DNA of 64,000 nucleotides from Ascarosepion bandense (taxonomy: Eukaryota; Mollusca; Cephalopoda; Sepiida; Sepiidae), in assembly GCA_037127315.1 (NCBI GenBank), contig JBBBDQ010000350.1, positions 4,807,001 to 4,871,000 of the forward strand. The letters are read 5' to 3'. This document shows, piece after piece, positions 1 through 10,605 of the stretch (position 1 is its first letter; every line of letters starts with the position of its first letter). A model generated the notes under the pieces. It was not told where the DNA came from, did no database searches, and saw only the letters and a list, made by a program, of their open reading frames with translations. A program made the translations under genes and the position numbers.

Positions 1-157
1 CATGGTGAGAACGCATTCCAGAAGCTGAGTAGAGTATTAAGAAACAGGAAAATTTCGTTAGAAACAAAGAAGAGAATATTGGATTGCTATGTGATGTCAG
101 TTCTTCAATATGGCGGTAAATGCTGAACAATACCATCAAAGATGAAGGAAAAACTTG
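1..157 (+). mobile_element. RTE-like LINE, 3' coding fragment
   Basis: The strand encodes the post-RT part of a non-LTR reverse transcriptase (AFQKLSRVLRN, then LDCYVMSVLQYG). The same stretch recurs near 4080-4200 and 4370-4500, and on the minus strand at 59.2-59.9 kb. A stop codon interrupts it where other copies read CECW. The copy is cut by the window edge and diverges after about 157. The RTE clade label is inferred from the protein style. Confidence 0.75.
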
Positions 158-421
158 TATTTTCAATGTTGCAATCGTCCATTCGAGATTTACTGAAAAC
201 CAAGAAAATTTGATCGTATGAAGGTAAACTGGGTCAGGTGTCATTCCAAATTGAAATAAAAGAGATTAGCCCAAATTCCAACTGAAAAAAAATGAAAACA
301 TTGAAAATTATAATAAAGAGTAGGTTATCGGTGGTGAAGAGCTTCTTATTGGAATCTGAATTGAAAAAAATATGCAGTCGTCAACTTGTGTGGCGTTCAA
401 TAAAACATATATGAATCTCTG
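158..421. other. Unclassified AT-rich stretch
   Basis: No coding, RNA or repeat signature recognised. Confidence 0.4.
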
Positions 422-1035
422 TTGACGCTTCAGGCACATCTTTCAATACTTTTCCTTCTTCTTTATCTTCATTTTTTATTATTCATTTTATACTTTATAT
501 ATCTTCTTCATTTTCTTCACTTTCTAGTTTTTCTTCTACATCTTCTTCTTCATCTTCATTACCATTTTCATATTCTTCTTCTTTTTCATCTTCATTTTCG
601 TCTTCTTTTTCTCGTTTTTCTTCCGCATATTCTACTTCATTTTAATCTTCTTCACCTTCTAATTCTTTTTCCTCATATTCTACTTTATCATGTTCTTCTT
701 TATCTGAATCTTCTTTTTCTTCTTCGTCCGCATCATCTTATTCATATTTTTTTCATTTTTCATATCCTTTATCTTCTAATTATTCTTTCTCGTCTACATC
801 TTCTTTTTCTTCTTCTTCATCTTCTTCTTCATCATTTTATTCTTTTCTTTCCTTTTTCATATCCTTCATCTTCTAATTATTCTTCTTCGTCTACATCTTC
901 TTCTTCTTCATCTTCTTCATAATCATCTTCTTCATCATCTTATTCTCTTTTTCATGTTTCACCTCTTTCATCTTCTAATTATTCTTATTCGTCTACCTCT
1001 TCTTCTTCATCTACTTCATCATCTTCTTTTTTTTC
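422..1035. repeat. Imperfect CTT/TTC low-complexity block
   Basis: About 600 bases of pyrimidine-rich imperfect TTC/CTT repeats. The Leu/Phe/His-rich open frame in it is a composition artefact. RTE-like copies in this window end in GAA/CTT tracts (59206-59226), so the block may be an expanded LINE tail; this is inference. Confidence 0.8.
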
Positions 1036-1039
1036 AGTT

Positions 1040-1562
1040 GGCGAATGATGCCATAAGCCTTTCATTCGGGTCATCTTTGGCACTACAAAGAGTTTTCTTG
1101 GTCTCTCGCTCAACTGCGCCACGCACATGATAATCAAGGGAGTTGCAGTCGGGGGAGTTTGGTGAACAAATATAAAGTGTGTTGTGTTCTCAGATATGTC
1201 TGACAGCCATGACTGAGTTTTCTACTTGTGTGGGATGGTGCAGAATCCTGTTGTCGGACATAGGATCTCCAAACAGTCACCCTCTTTACATAGGGCAGCA
1301 CTATCTCCTCAAAGCACTTGATGTAGGCCTTCATGTTAAGTCTGAGGCCCCAAGGGAAGATGAAGGAAGGCATAACTTTGTTATCACTAGCGATCACCTC
1401 AAACACCATGTTTCTGACCGGATATATCATCCAACTCTTTCTGAATCCTCTGTACTGTTCTCAGTAAACTCTCTTAAATGTTCATATTGGAGATTCCGGC
1501 ACGAATGCCAAGCTGTACAACTTGCCTTTTCTAAATGTCTGGCTGAGCGAATGACGTCATGA
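1040..1562 (-). pseudogene. Mariner (maT-type) transposase relic
   Basis: Reading the minus strand, the segment encodes the catalytic core of a mariner transposase: FEVIASDNKVMPSFIFPWGL, then QQDSAPSHTS (second catalytic Asp). After a frameshift near 1130 comes SPDCNSLDYHVRG (third Asp). Spacing between the two acidic residues is about 37 across the frameshift, and SPDCNxLDY is typical of the maT (DD37D) group. The N-terminal DNA-binding region is not recognisable and no terminal repeats were found. Inactive relic; function assignment is firm, subgroup less so. Confidence 0.85.
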
Positions 1563-2400
1563 TGCCATTTTTCTCACAGAAGGTTCCTAACTGACCTTCC
1601 TATACTGTGCAGTCCACAAAATGAAAAACAAACAACGTGCATGTGCGAGATTGACATATAAAATTGCGACAATTTACCCATCGCGCCCTTTTTTATTAGG
1701 AGTATGCAAATTATGAATCTTATTGTAGGGAGGTATTGTCAGTGGTTGCATCGAAGAGGTTTACTCTGCGTTTAGTTTTAAAGTCATATTTTTTCTTGGG
1801 AGTCGCATTTGTGGTAAGTTTTTGGCATATAAAGAAATTTTGGTATATAAAGAAATGCGATGCCATCTCATTCTTTTTTGTAAAGATTTCCATTATTTTT
1901 AAATTTTGGTTTATCGGTGTATAGTGATGGATGGCTGTGTTTTTTAGGGAGTAGTCGAGGCTAAACTGTCCTATGTCGATGATGGGTTATAAGTGTATCG
2001 AAAGTGCTCTACTGTTTACCAGGAGCTAAATATGATAAAATATAGTTTTAAAGTTTGCTATATTTATGAGTGAAAGCGCTCGATGTCAGGGATAGAGTCT
2101 GTGCAAATATAAATATAAAAGTGAACACTGAGGTCAACACCCAGCGCTATTTTCTATTGCAGAGAGAGTTTGGTAAATGTCCGTGTGTATGTAAATGTTT
2201 CTGAATTGAGCTATGATCTGAGCTATATAACGTGTGTTTTCTTGATAAGCATGTATAGGTATATCCAATATGATTATTCACGACTTGGGTTTAATCAAGG
2301 ACACAGTTTCTTTAAGGGATGTGTAAATTCATAGATAATATTGGTTCTCTGTTCATTTGTCTTTTGCAAACGATTTGTTGTTCTTGACAATGAAATTATT
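1563..2400. other. AT-rich DNA, nothing recognised
   Basis: Scattered stops in all frames and no motif identified. Confidence 0.4.
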
Positions 2401-2403
2401 CTT

Positions 2404-3170
2404 TTTTATGTATCGTGTCCTTTCAGGACGTAGGCGATCATGGAATTTCATTGACCCCTATCCGTTGTCGCGCTTAATATTTTTCCTTTTGATATCTCTC
2501 CCGCTCTGCCATCTTTTGCTTAAGCTAATCATGTATGTCTCACGCTGCTTTCCCTTGTCTCCCTTGTTCTCTATCTGTCCTTAGCATCCTTCTGTAGAGC
2601 CCCATTTTCTGTGTCGAGTCTCTTATTCATCTTTGAGGAGATTGTTCAGCATTCGCTGCCATATAAAGGGACATATATCACCTAACAATCGAGTACTCGT
2701 TTCTTTGTTGCCAACGAAATCTTCCTGACTCTCAACACTCTGCTTAGCTTTTGAAATGCGTCCCTCGTCATGCCAATATGCCTTCGGATCTCAGTGTCGC
2801 ACTTTCATCCTCTGTCAGAACGCTTCTTAGATATATAAATTTCTGCAATAGCTTGATTTTAGTATTCCCTACCTGTAGTTAGCATTTTGAGGTCTTCCTT
2901 TAGCTGGTGACCATGCATTCGGTTTTCTTGAAGTAAATGTTTAGCCCTTTCTTATTATTTTCGTTTGCTTCCTACTGCTATCAGCTCTGTATCATCTGCT
3001 TATCTTATATTCTTTAGATTTTGGCAACTAATGGCGCATCCTGGCCGGACTTTTAGCTCTCTAAGAATTGTTACACCATACATTTTGAATAGATCCGATG
3101 AGAAGACACATCCTTGTCTTAAAACCCTTTCTATTTTTGTATACCTGGTGAATTCATTTCTTGTATGAGG
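2404..3170 (-). pseudogene. RTE-like LINE reverse transcriptase relic
   Basis: The minus strand carries, in order, LRQGCVFSSDLFK (RT palm motif), a degenerate YADD region (read as R-stop-ADD) and the common post-RT domain. It ends at the shared 3' sequence around 2404-2445 that other copies also use. Multiple frameshifts and stops. Same family as the copies at 3.6-5.2, 29.4, 31.9 and 59.2 kb. Confidence 0.75.
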
Positions 3171-3574
3171 AAGGTTACTAGCATTAAATTTTCTATAATA
3201 GATAATTTAATTCTTTTTTGTTTCTGGTCGTATTTATTTATAATGTTTTTAGGAAAAGAAATTCATCCTGTTTATAATAAACGTATATTTGATTTTTATA
3301 GAAGATGTTGATGTTAATGTTTTTATCTCTATGTTCAGTGTTGTTATTGCTGACTTTAAAAAGAAATAATGTAACTTGGTTATCTATGAGGGAGTTCGAA
3401 AAACCGTTATTAACTACGTCTGTTTAGCGTCATTTAGTTCTATCAAGAAGAACGGATTAGAGGATGAATTCTCGTGCGCTCTATTGAGAAAAGTGTATAG
3501 AACAACAATTTTTTATATATCTAAGTGGATATTCACTAATAGAATAAAGGTGGAAAAAGTTTCTACTTGTAGAG
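3171..3574. other. AT-rich DNA, nothing recognised
   Basis: No motif or repeat relation found. Confidence 0.35.
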
Positions 3575-4256
3575 ATTATGTATAACGAAGCAGTGACTGC
3601 GTTATTACTAGATTCTACAAGAACATCTAAGAATTGGAGTTCGTAGGCATAACGACAGTCAGCGAATTCAGCAATTATACTAAGATTGAAAGGGGCGTAA
3701 GACAAGGATGCGTCTTTTTCACCGGATCTATTCAAATTATACAGCGAAAATATTCTAAGAACTCTAGAAGTTATGCCATGATTCGTCATCGGAGGCCACA
3801 ATTTAAACAATATAAGGTACGCAGATGATGTAGTGCTGATAGCAGACACAGAAAGAAAACTACAAGACCTCCTACAGAAGGCAACTGAAAAGAGTGAAAA
3901 GAAAGGACTACAAATAAGTTGCAAGAAAACCGAATACATGGTCATCAGCAAAAAGGGCAGCCCAAAATGAGGGACTCTAAAATCAAGCAGGAACAGAAAT
4001 TTAAACACCTAGGAAGTGTTCTAGCAGAAGACGGAAAGTGCAACACAGAGATTTGAAGGCGAATTCGCATGGCGAAAGAAGCATTCCAGAAGTTGAGTAA
4101 AGTATTAAGAAACAGGACAATTTCACTAGAAACAAAGAGGAGAGTACTGGATTGCTATGTAATGTCGGTTCTTCAATATGGCAGTGAATGTTGGACAATA
4201 TCTTCGAAGATGAAGGAAAAACTGGAATCAACTAAAATGTGGTTCTAAAGAAGCAT
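3575..4256 (+). pseudogene. RTE-like LINE reverse transcriptase relic with YADD
   Basis: In shifting frames the segment encodes NEAVTALLLDS, an RQG-like motif and SPDLFKLYSENILRTLE. It continues with IRYADDVVLIADTERKLQDL (catalytic YADD codons at 3818-3829) and GLQISCKKTEYMVIS, then the post-RT AFQKLSKVL region. At least three frame breaks, so it is dead. It ends where a 55-bp foldback repeat begins. The complete palm motif makes the RT call secure. Confidence 0.85.
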
Positions 4257-4265
4257 ATTGGATAT

Positions 4266-4320
4266 AAAGTGAGGGATCTATTTCACATTGCAATCAATAT
4301 ATAAACTGATCCCTCACTTT
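4266..4320. repeat. 55-bp foldback element, copy 1
   Basis: Perfect 13-bp inverted arms at 4266-4278 and 4308-4320 (AAAGTGAGGGATC and its complement) around an AT-rich centre. It sits at the junction of two RTE-like fragments. Identical in length and layout to the copies at 4939-4993 and 37192-37246. Confidence 0.75.
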
Positions 4321-4361
4321 GTGGTCACAGCAGTTTCTATACATTTATATTTCTGAGATCC

Positions 4362-4897
4362 AAAAGCTCAAGGATGCATTCCAGAAGCTGAGTAGAGTAT
4401 TAAGGAACAGGACAATTTCCATAGAAACAAAGAGGAAAGTACTGGATTGCTATGTGATGTCGGTTCTTCAATATGGCTGTGAATGTTGGACAATATCTTC
4501 GAAGATGAAAGAAAAACTTGAAGCAGCTGAAATGTGGTTCTACAGAAGGATGCTGCGGATATCATGGACCAAGCATGTGAGCAATAACGAGGTTTTGGAA
4601 ATGATAGAGATGAAAGGGAAATTAATACTGAGCATCAGGAAGAGACAAGTAAAATTCATGGGACATGTAATGAGAAAGGAAGGCTTGGAGAACATGATAC
4701 TAACAGGCCAGATAGAGGGGAAAAAGAGACAGAGTAAAGCAACTGATAAAATATTTGAAAGACCTGATCAGGTGGATGACGGAACGAGGGTTGCATGGTG
4801 CAACAGGAGAAAGTGTGCTAAGAGCCACCAGGGACAGGGAGATGTGGAAAGCCATGATCGCCTACGTCCTGAAAAGACAGGGCTCATAGAAGAATAA
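4362..4897 (+). pseudogene. RTE-like LINE 3' coding region, best-preserved copy
   Basis: One long frame covers the end of the LINE protein. It starts at the KDAFQKLSRVLRN segment, runs through LDCYVMSVLQYGCECWTI, EMWFYRRMLRISW and KLILSIRKRQVKFMGHVMRK, and ends beyond IEGKKRQSKA after a probable frameshift near 4790. This region follows the RT domain; its role is not defined. The RT and endonuclease are absent, so this is a 5'-truncated insertion. Confidence 0.8.
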
Positions 4898-4938
4898 TAT
4901 ATATGCCAACTGTTTATAAGAAATTATAATATAGGTAT

Positions 4939-4993
4939 AAAATGGGGGATCAAATCTATATTATAATCAATATATAAACTGATCCCCCATTTT
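4939..4993. repeat. 55-bp foldback element, copy 2
   Basis: Perfect 14-bp arms (AAAATGGGGGATCA at 4939-4952, complement at 4980-4993). About 35 bases after the right arm also match the flank of copy 1, so part of the surrounding LINE tail was probably duplicated with it. Confidence 0.75.
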
Positions 4994-5039
4994 GTGGCCA
5001 TGCTAGTTTTTATACATCTATATTCTAGATTTATGGGCT

Positions 5040-5166
5040 TCAGCTAGTGGATGATAGAACGAGGGTTGCATGGTGCAACAGGAGAAAACGTGCTAAGAGC
5101 CACCAAGGACAGGGAGATTTGGAAATCCATGATTGCCTACGTCCTGAAAGGACATGACATAAAAGA
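5040..5166 (+). mobile_element. RTE-like LINE extreme 3' end
   Basis: Repeats the 3' sequence of the preceding copy (matching 4768-4890) and ends in a GAA-rich tail. A partial duplication of that copy on the far side of the foldback element. Confidence 0.75.
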
Positions 5167-5169
5167 AGA

Positions 5170-5832
5170 AAGAAGGTAAAGTTAAGAACAAAGATTTTTC
5201 GAATGTAATTTTGAGATTATCGATTTCTTTTTTATTTTCAGCTAAAATAAATATATTACCTACATAGCGGCCATATATTTTTTGGTTCATTACCTTTTTT
5301 TCAATTATTTTGTTTTTGACAAGACAGGTTGTAGTATGAGATGCACGGTTCGAGTGGACTTCTCATACTAAGACTGTTAAATTGGCTATAAATATTGCCA
5401 GTATGGTCGTAGAAGCGGACTTTAAATGTGAAGGCATGCAGTAATTCTCTGAGAATATTAAGTTTGATGAATAGAGGTGGAATCGAATTATGTTTATAAA
5501 CAGATTTATCTATGGTTTTATTTTTATTACCAGGGACGTTTGTGAATAGATTACTACATCAAGTGAGGTTAAAATGTCTTCATTTTGGTTGTATTGTTTT
5601 AAGGATTTGTAGAAATTGATGAGTAGACTTAATACTTTATTTGGTCGGAGTATACGAGGCTATATCATTGAGGAATTTTGGTAACTAGTAAGTAGGTTCT
5701 AGGGTCTGTGAAATGATAGATTGAAATAGATGTCCATGTTTATGTATTTTAACATATCCGTATAGTTATGCTGGTTGGTAATCTCTAATATCAAATGTTG
5801 AAATTCAAGAATGCATGTTTAATGTAGCATTG
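5170..5832 (-). pseudogene. Penelope-like element (PLE) reverse transcriptase relic
   Basis: On the minus strand, broken frames encode PLE hallmarks in order: VKIHKHGHLFQSIISQ, SYTPTK, KSTHQFLQILKTIQP, a Leu-Asp-Val block followed by NVP-like sequence, ILRELLHAFTFKVRFYDHTG, and YGRYVGNIFILAENKKEIDN. The last corresponds to the family YVDD catalytic motif with both Asp lost. Many frameshifts; no activity possible. Endonuclease pieces of the same superfamily lie at 7.2, 7.8 and 45.6 kb. Confidence 0.75.
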
Positions 5833-7190
5833 TTTGATGTTATCATTTTGCTGACAGATTTCCAAGGAGCCTATATCAGCTTTGTTTGATGTTAACATTT
5901 TGTTAACAGATTTCCAAGGAGCCTATACCAGCTTTGTTTAATGTTATCATTTTGTTGCCAGATTTCCAAGGAGCCTATATCAGCTTTGTTTAATGTTATC
6001 ATTTTGTTGCCAGATTTCCAAGGAGACTATATCAGATTTGTTTGATGTTATCATTTTGTTGACAGATCTCCAAGGAACCTATATCAGATTTGTTTGAGGT
6101 TATAATTTTGTTGCCAGATTTCCAAGGAGACTATATCAGCTTTGTTTGATGTTATCATTTTTTTTGCCAGATTTCCAAAGAGCCTATATCAGCTTTCTTT
6201 GAGGTTATAATTTTATTGACAGATTTCCAAGGAGCCTATATCAGCTTTGTTTGATGTTATCATTTTGTTGCCAGATTTCCAAGGAGACTATATCAGCTTT
6301 GTTTGATGTTATCATTTTGTTGCCAGATTTCCAAGGAGATTATATCAGCTTTGTTTGATGTTATCATTTTATTGACAGATTTCCAAGGAACCTATATCAG
6401 CTTTGTTTGATGTTATCATTTTGTTGCCAGGTTTCCAAGGAGACTATATCAGCTTTGTTTGATGTTATCATTTTGTTGCCAGATTTCCAAGGCGATTATA
6501 TCAGCTTTGTTTGATGTCATCATTTTGTTGCCAGGTTTCCAAGGAGACTATATCAGCTTTGTTTGATGTCATCATTTTGTTGCCAGGTTTCCAAGGAGAC
6601 TATATCAGCTTTGTTTGATGTTATCATTTTGTTGCCAGATTTCCAAGGAGACTATATCAGCTTTGTTTGATGTCATCATTTTGTTGCCAGATTTCCAAGG
6701 AGACTATATCAGCTTTGTTTGATGTCATCATTTTGTTGCCAGGTTTCCAAGGCGTCTATATCAGCTTTGTTTGATGTTATCATTTTGTTGCCAGATTTCC
6801 AAGGAGACTATATCAGCTTTGTTTGATGTTATCATTTTGTTGCCAGATTTCCAAGGAGCCTATATCAGCTTTGTTTGATGTTATCATTTTGTTGACAGAT
6901 TTCCAAGGAGACTATATCAGCTTTGCTTGATGTTATCATTTTGTTGCCAGATTTCCAAGGAGCCTATTTCAGCTTTGTTTGATGTTATCATTTTTTTGCC
7001 AGATTTCCAAGGAGCCTATAACAGCATTGTTTGATGTTATAATTTGGTTGCCAGATTTCCAAAGAGATTATATCAGCTTTGTTTGATGTTATCATTTTGT
7101 TGACAAGTTTTCATGGAATTATATAAGCGTTGTTTGATGTTATGATTTTGTTCACAGACTTCCAAGGAGCCTATATCAGCATTTTGTTGA
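5833..7190. repeat. 52-bp tandem satellite, about 26 units
   Basis: Repeated unit starting TTTGATGTTATCATTTTGTT and continuing with a TTTCCAAGGAG block and ATATCAGC. Starts at 5833, 5885 and 5937 set the period at exactly 52. Unit identity is high, with recurrent variants (GACAGA/GCCAGA, GAGCCT/GAGACT) mixed along the array. A few units gained or lost a T. 52 is not divisible by 3, so the array is not coding. Confidence 0.95.
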
Positions 7191-7204
7191 CAGGTTTCCA
7201 AGCA

Positions 7205-7560
7205 TTATTCTTCTTAAAAATACGGAGAATGAATAAAAAAAGAGATGAGTGCCAGGATGAAAAGATAGCCATTATGATATTCCCAAACAAAAATGAATTG
7301 CTGAATGAAAGAACAGAAATTATGACCATACCAAAAAATACCTATTAGATTCATACACTGTGGGTGAAAACGTTATAATTTCTTATAATTTTAAAAATTG
7401 CCTGTTCAAAAAAAAAAAAAAGAAATCCCTGTTACGTGAGCGTTCTTATAAAAAATTGGTAAAATCAGTTATTTCAAATCGCTTGAAGACACCACATGGT
7501 AGAAACCTAGGTCTCGTAATTACTCGTTTACAAAAGAAGAATATATATTGTCTTTGTGTG
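7205..7560 (+). pseudogene. PLE GIY-YIG endonuclease C-terminus plus 3' region
   Basis: Encodes KIAIMIFPNKNELLNERTEI, the conserved C-terminal block of PLE GIY-YIG endonucleases; the related copy at 45.6-46.2 kb contains more of the domain. The following 200 bases (7380-7560) match 46190-46340, so they belong to the element. A poly-A run at 7409-7421 breaks the frame. It abuts the 52-bp satellite directly. Confidence 0.65.
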
Positions 7561-7710
7561 TGTACGTGTGCGTGTGTGTAAATATCCTATATAACTAAGA
7601 AAATATCTGTCAAAGTGTAAATAAAGATACACACACATATATAATATGAATAAAGACCTTGATAAAGTCCATCAGAGAATGAAACACGTCAGCTAAGATT
7701 TTTCTTTCGT

Positions 7711-7715
<5 letters not shown>

Positions 7716-7793
<78 letters not shown>

Positions 7794-7812
7794 TGTGCGT
7801 GTGTGTGTGTTC
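7716..7812. repeat. (TA)n(GT)n microsatellite
   Basis: Long TA run followed by a GT run. The Thr-His and Ile-Tyr open frames here are artefacts. Confidence 0.95.
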
Positions 7813-7819
7813 TTTCCAT

Positions 7820-7985
7820 AAGAAAAAGAAATTACTGAATGAAAGATCAGCAGTAATGTCCAGATGTAATCACACCTATAGATACATATTCAGATCATAC
7901 AAACCTAGATGAAAGGGTAATCCCGAAGTAACTTCTCCCTAATTTTGAAAATTTTTGGTTGCTTGTAAAATCCCTGTGTAATATA
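7820..7985 (+). mobile_element. PLE endonuclease C-terminal fragment, second piece
   Basis: Begins with the nucleotide equivalent of the KELLNERS block and continues with a CNHT-like segment similar to 46110-46200, then an aligned 3' region. Heavily decayed. Separated from the first piece by the TA/GT run. Confidence 0.5.
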
Positions 7986-8480
7986 ACAATCTGGCCCCAC
8001 CCGAGGAAGGCTGATGCAAGCGAGGGTGTTTCCGGTCGTTGAAAGGAACGGATGTCGTTTGACCTTATTTCCGGCAGCAGCGGAAATAACTACAGAGGCA
8101 AACAGAACAGGTGTCTCTGAGAATTACGTGGAGTGCGTGGGCGAGGCAAAACCGGAAGAAAAAGTCCCGGTTCTGGAAGATTATAAAAAGACCTCGGCAC
8201 ACGGATTCGCCAGTAGAGGAGCAACAGAGATCGGCCGGTGAAGAGAGACACAACACATAAGACTACACTCCCGTCAACCCATTAGAAGTGCGCTCTCTCA
8301 ATTCTCTGTTCCCTTTTCTACACGGTTCATCGTCATTAATAAAAATATAACTTTATATTTTTATATATATGCGTGTTTGTTGTTTGTCGATATATAACAC
8401 CTGTTGTACGTTTGAAAACTGTCGAAAAGTCAGTTATTATAAATCACCTGTCTATATTGTTACGTGTTAAGTGTAACAAA
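7986..8480 (+). other. GC-richer block with promoter/poly(A)-like layout (LTR candidate)
   Basis: A TATAAAAA motif lies at 8183-8190 and an AATAAA at 8337-8342; the block ends at a TGTAACA. The layout would suit an LTR (U3-R-U5). I found no matching target duplications, no primer-binding site and no gag or pol nearby. A 75-residue frame (8014-8241) is open, but I do not recognise it. Confidence 0.25.
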
Positions 8481-8999
8481 AGGAAAAAAGAAAACGATTG
8501 ACCAAAACTCAGAGTTAAATTCCCAGAAGGAGTATGGGATGTCACAGCACTTGAGGGCCTCCTGGGGTTCTGGCGAGGAGGGTGGCTAGTCACACAGACA
8601 GAAGTAAGAACAAGATCTGTCAAAGGGCGTCAGCTCGGGACTGCAATGACGGCCAATGACGGCGGACCATGCTGAATAAATCACACTATTGATTCAACGG
8701 ATGGAAAGCGCCGTGGAGCTCATTCAGGGCACAGTGAAACAATAATATTACTGTTGGTCATCCACTGCATTACTGTCTCCGGCAGTCTCGCCTATATCGT
8801 GCCACCAGGCCCAGATGGAATGGGAAGAGAGGGTGAGGCTGACGACCATGCGCAACTCTTCCTCACTTAAATCCAATTAAAGTGCAAGTCATGACTTCAA
8901 AGACCTGCGACGATGGACAAGGGGGAAAGCAACAGGTGTGGACCCACAACTCTGCACGTAGGCGACTCAGGCCATATGGTCATTTCTCTAGTGAATCGA

Positions 9000-9000
<1 letters not shown>
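8481..9000. other. GC-rich unclassified segment ending in (CA)n
   Basis: Noticeably higher GC than its surroundings. No long reading frame and no recognised RNA. It runs straight into a CA microsatellite, as many retroposed repeats in this window do, so it may be an undefined repeat. Confidence 0.3.

Positions 9001-9080
<80 letters not shown>
9001..9080. repeat. (CA)n(TA)n microsatellite
   Basis: Uninterrupted CA run followed by TA run. Confidence 0.95.
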
Positions 9081-9085
<5 letters not shown>

Positions 9086-9104
9086 AAATTTGTGTATTTA
9101 GGCA

Positions 9105-9645
9105 ACATTGTTTTTAAACATGTTAGATTAAAAAGCAATATGTTTGCTTATTTTTTAATAAAATCCGTTCAATATTCATTAAAACATTTAAGTAGTCAAT
9201 TAATAGAATCAGCTATGTATACTGTAGTAATGTCATAAAATGTTTTGTAAAAAAAGAACAGTTTTGTCATGCTTTTACACGTGCGTGACCATGGCATTAC
9301 GACATATAAAAAATCCATTTTAGATAATTTCACGTTCTAATGAACGCTAGCAATTTGTCAACCGTTGTATTTGAAGCAGGAAAAAATGTACAGTAATTTT
9401 TAGCAACACATTTTTCCAGTTACATTTGTTATCATAACTCACACCCCTGAAGATGACCTTGGAGAGAGGTTGAAAGTAGTTGTGTACCTTCAAAAATGAA
9501 TGAAAATAACATCTGTCAACGTTACAGCTCATTTCTAACATCTTTTGATTGTAATACGTGAAAGATTATCCGTAAGTAGGAACGGATTTTATTAAAAATA
9601 AGCAAACATATTGTTTGCAATTCATTTAATCTGACATATATACAT
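9105..9645. repeat. Head-to-head copies of the 41.2-kb repeat family
   Basis: The left copy (9105-9175, plus) and right copy (9490-9645, minus) share AGCAATATGTTTGCTTATTT or its equivalent plus TTAATAAAATCCGTTC. The right copy also contains the complement of GAGCTGTAACGTTGAC. Both match 41160-41310, the stretch just upstream of the hammerhead ribozyme. The ribozyme itself is not present here. Confidence 0.7.
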
Positions 9646-10210
9646 GTATTTTTAACACATTTAACAGTTTATAGCTACAACATAACATATAAACTTACAA
9701 ATAAGCTAAAATTGCAAACTTGTAAATACTATTAGAAACTTACATCTAGAAATAATAAGAGCTATATTAAGATAACGAATGTGGAATATTTAGCATCTAT
9801 ATTATAATTCTGCTTGTTCCTTCCTTAGTTAGTTACTTAGTTCGTCCGTTCGTTACACCACACTCTTTACACGAGCTTTTCCTTCCCTCTATCTTTTTAC
9901 TCTCCTCAGCCTTTCGCTCACCTTTACCAACCAAAAGGGTAGTAAAGAGTGAGAGAGTAGGAGGAGAGAGAGCTTATAGCATGATCGTATCAGTAGCAGG
10001 TTAAGCTGGTGATTGTAGAGTAATTGTGTGTATGTATATGTGTGTGTAGTGTACAATATAGTAAAAATAGGTAGGTTTGTTGTCGTATCCCACGACCTAA
10101 TAACAAAATTTCTGGCCTCTACACCCTTGGTCATTACTCAGTTCGTCTTTTCTGTTTACAATGGACACATGAGCCTTTAAAGTAACTTTGATTATTTAAA
10201 AAAAAAATTA
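9646..10210. other. AT-rich DNA with possible Helitron-like start
   Basis: From about 9799 the sequence TCTATATTATAATTCTGC followed by short TTAG and TCCG motifs resembles the 5' end style of some Helitrons. No 3' CTAG hairpin was found, so the call is weak. Nothing else recognised. Confidence 0.2.
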
Positions 10211-10214
10211 ATCC

Positions 10215-10605
10215 CTTCTAACATTTTCGAAATTTTGTCAAAAAGTTTTGTTTTGATTTGAGTTAGCGGCTAAAGAAACGTTGCGACTGTTTTACAATGG
10301 AAACGTAATTATTGCATCATCCGCTTTATTTCATTGACAAACACATTAATTTGGAAATTCTTGCAAAATTCAAATAATTGCCGAATTTTAATGAAACTAT
10401 CGGTACTCATTCATAAATTAATGAAATTATTTTTGAAATTATTATTTTTTTTAAAAACTTGATAAAATATAGTTTTTATCTCTGTTACTACACTTCACGT
10501 AAATCCATGAAATCTATATAAATTTTATATTGATGGCTAACTTTTGTTTTATGTGTTCAACGCAGGATTCATTGGGGAATACAAATCTTCTATTTTTTGT
10601 TTGAA
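10215..10605 (+). repeat. Unclassified dispersed repeat, copy 1
   Basis: Aligns by eye with 52690-53030: shared CACATTAATTTGGA/AAATTCTTGC, CAAATAAT, GATGAAA and a CATTGGGGAAT segment in the same order. No coding signature. Confidence 0.55.

Noticed and set aside
422..922. 166-residue Leu/Phe/His-rich open frame
   Set aside because: Product of the CTT/TTC-rich repeat; no domain and no start context.
5833..7190. CRISPR-like regularly spaced repeats
   Set aside because: Units are contiguous with no unique spacers, and the sequence is clearly eukaryotic; an ordinary satellite.
7976..8480. Solo LTR
   Set aside because: TATA and AATAAA are suggestive, but no target duplication, no primer site and no second copy in the window. 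Kept only as a low-confidence block.
9451..9485. CTGAAGATGACC...GGTTGAAAG as a hammerhead
   Set aside because: The bases next to the core mismatch (T-T, then A-G), so stem II cannot form; no stem III or cleavage triplet.
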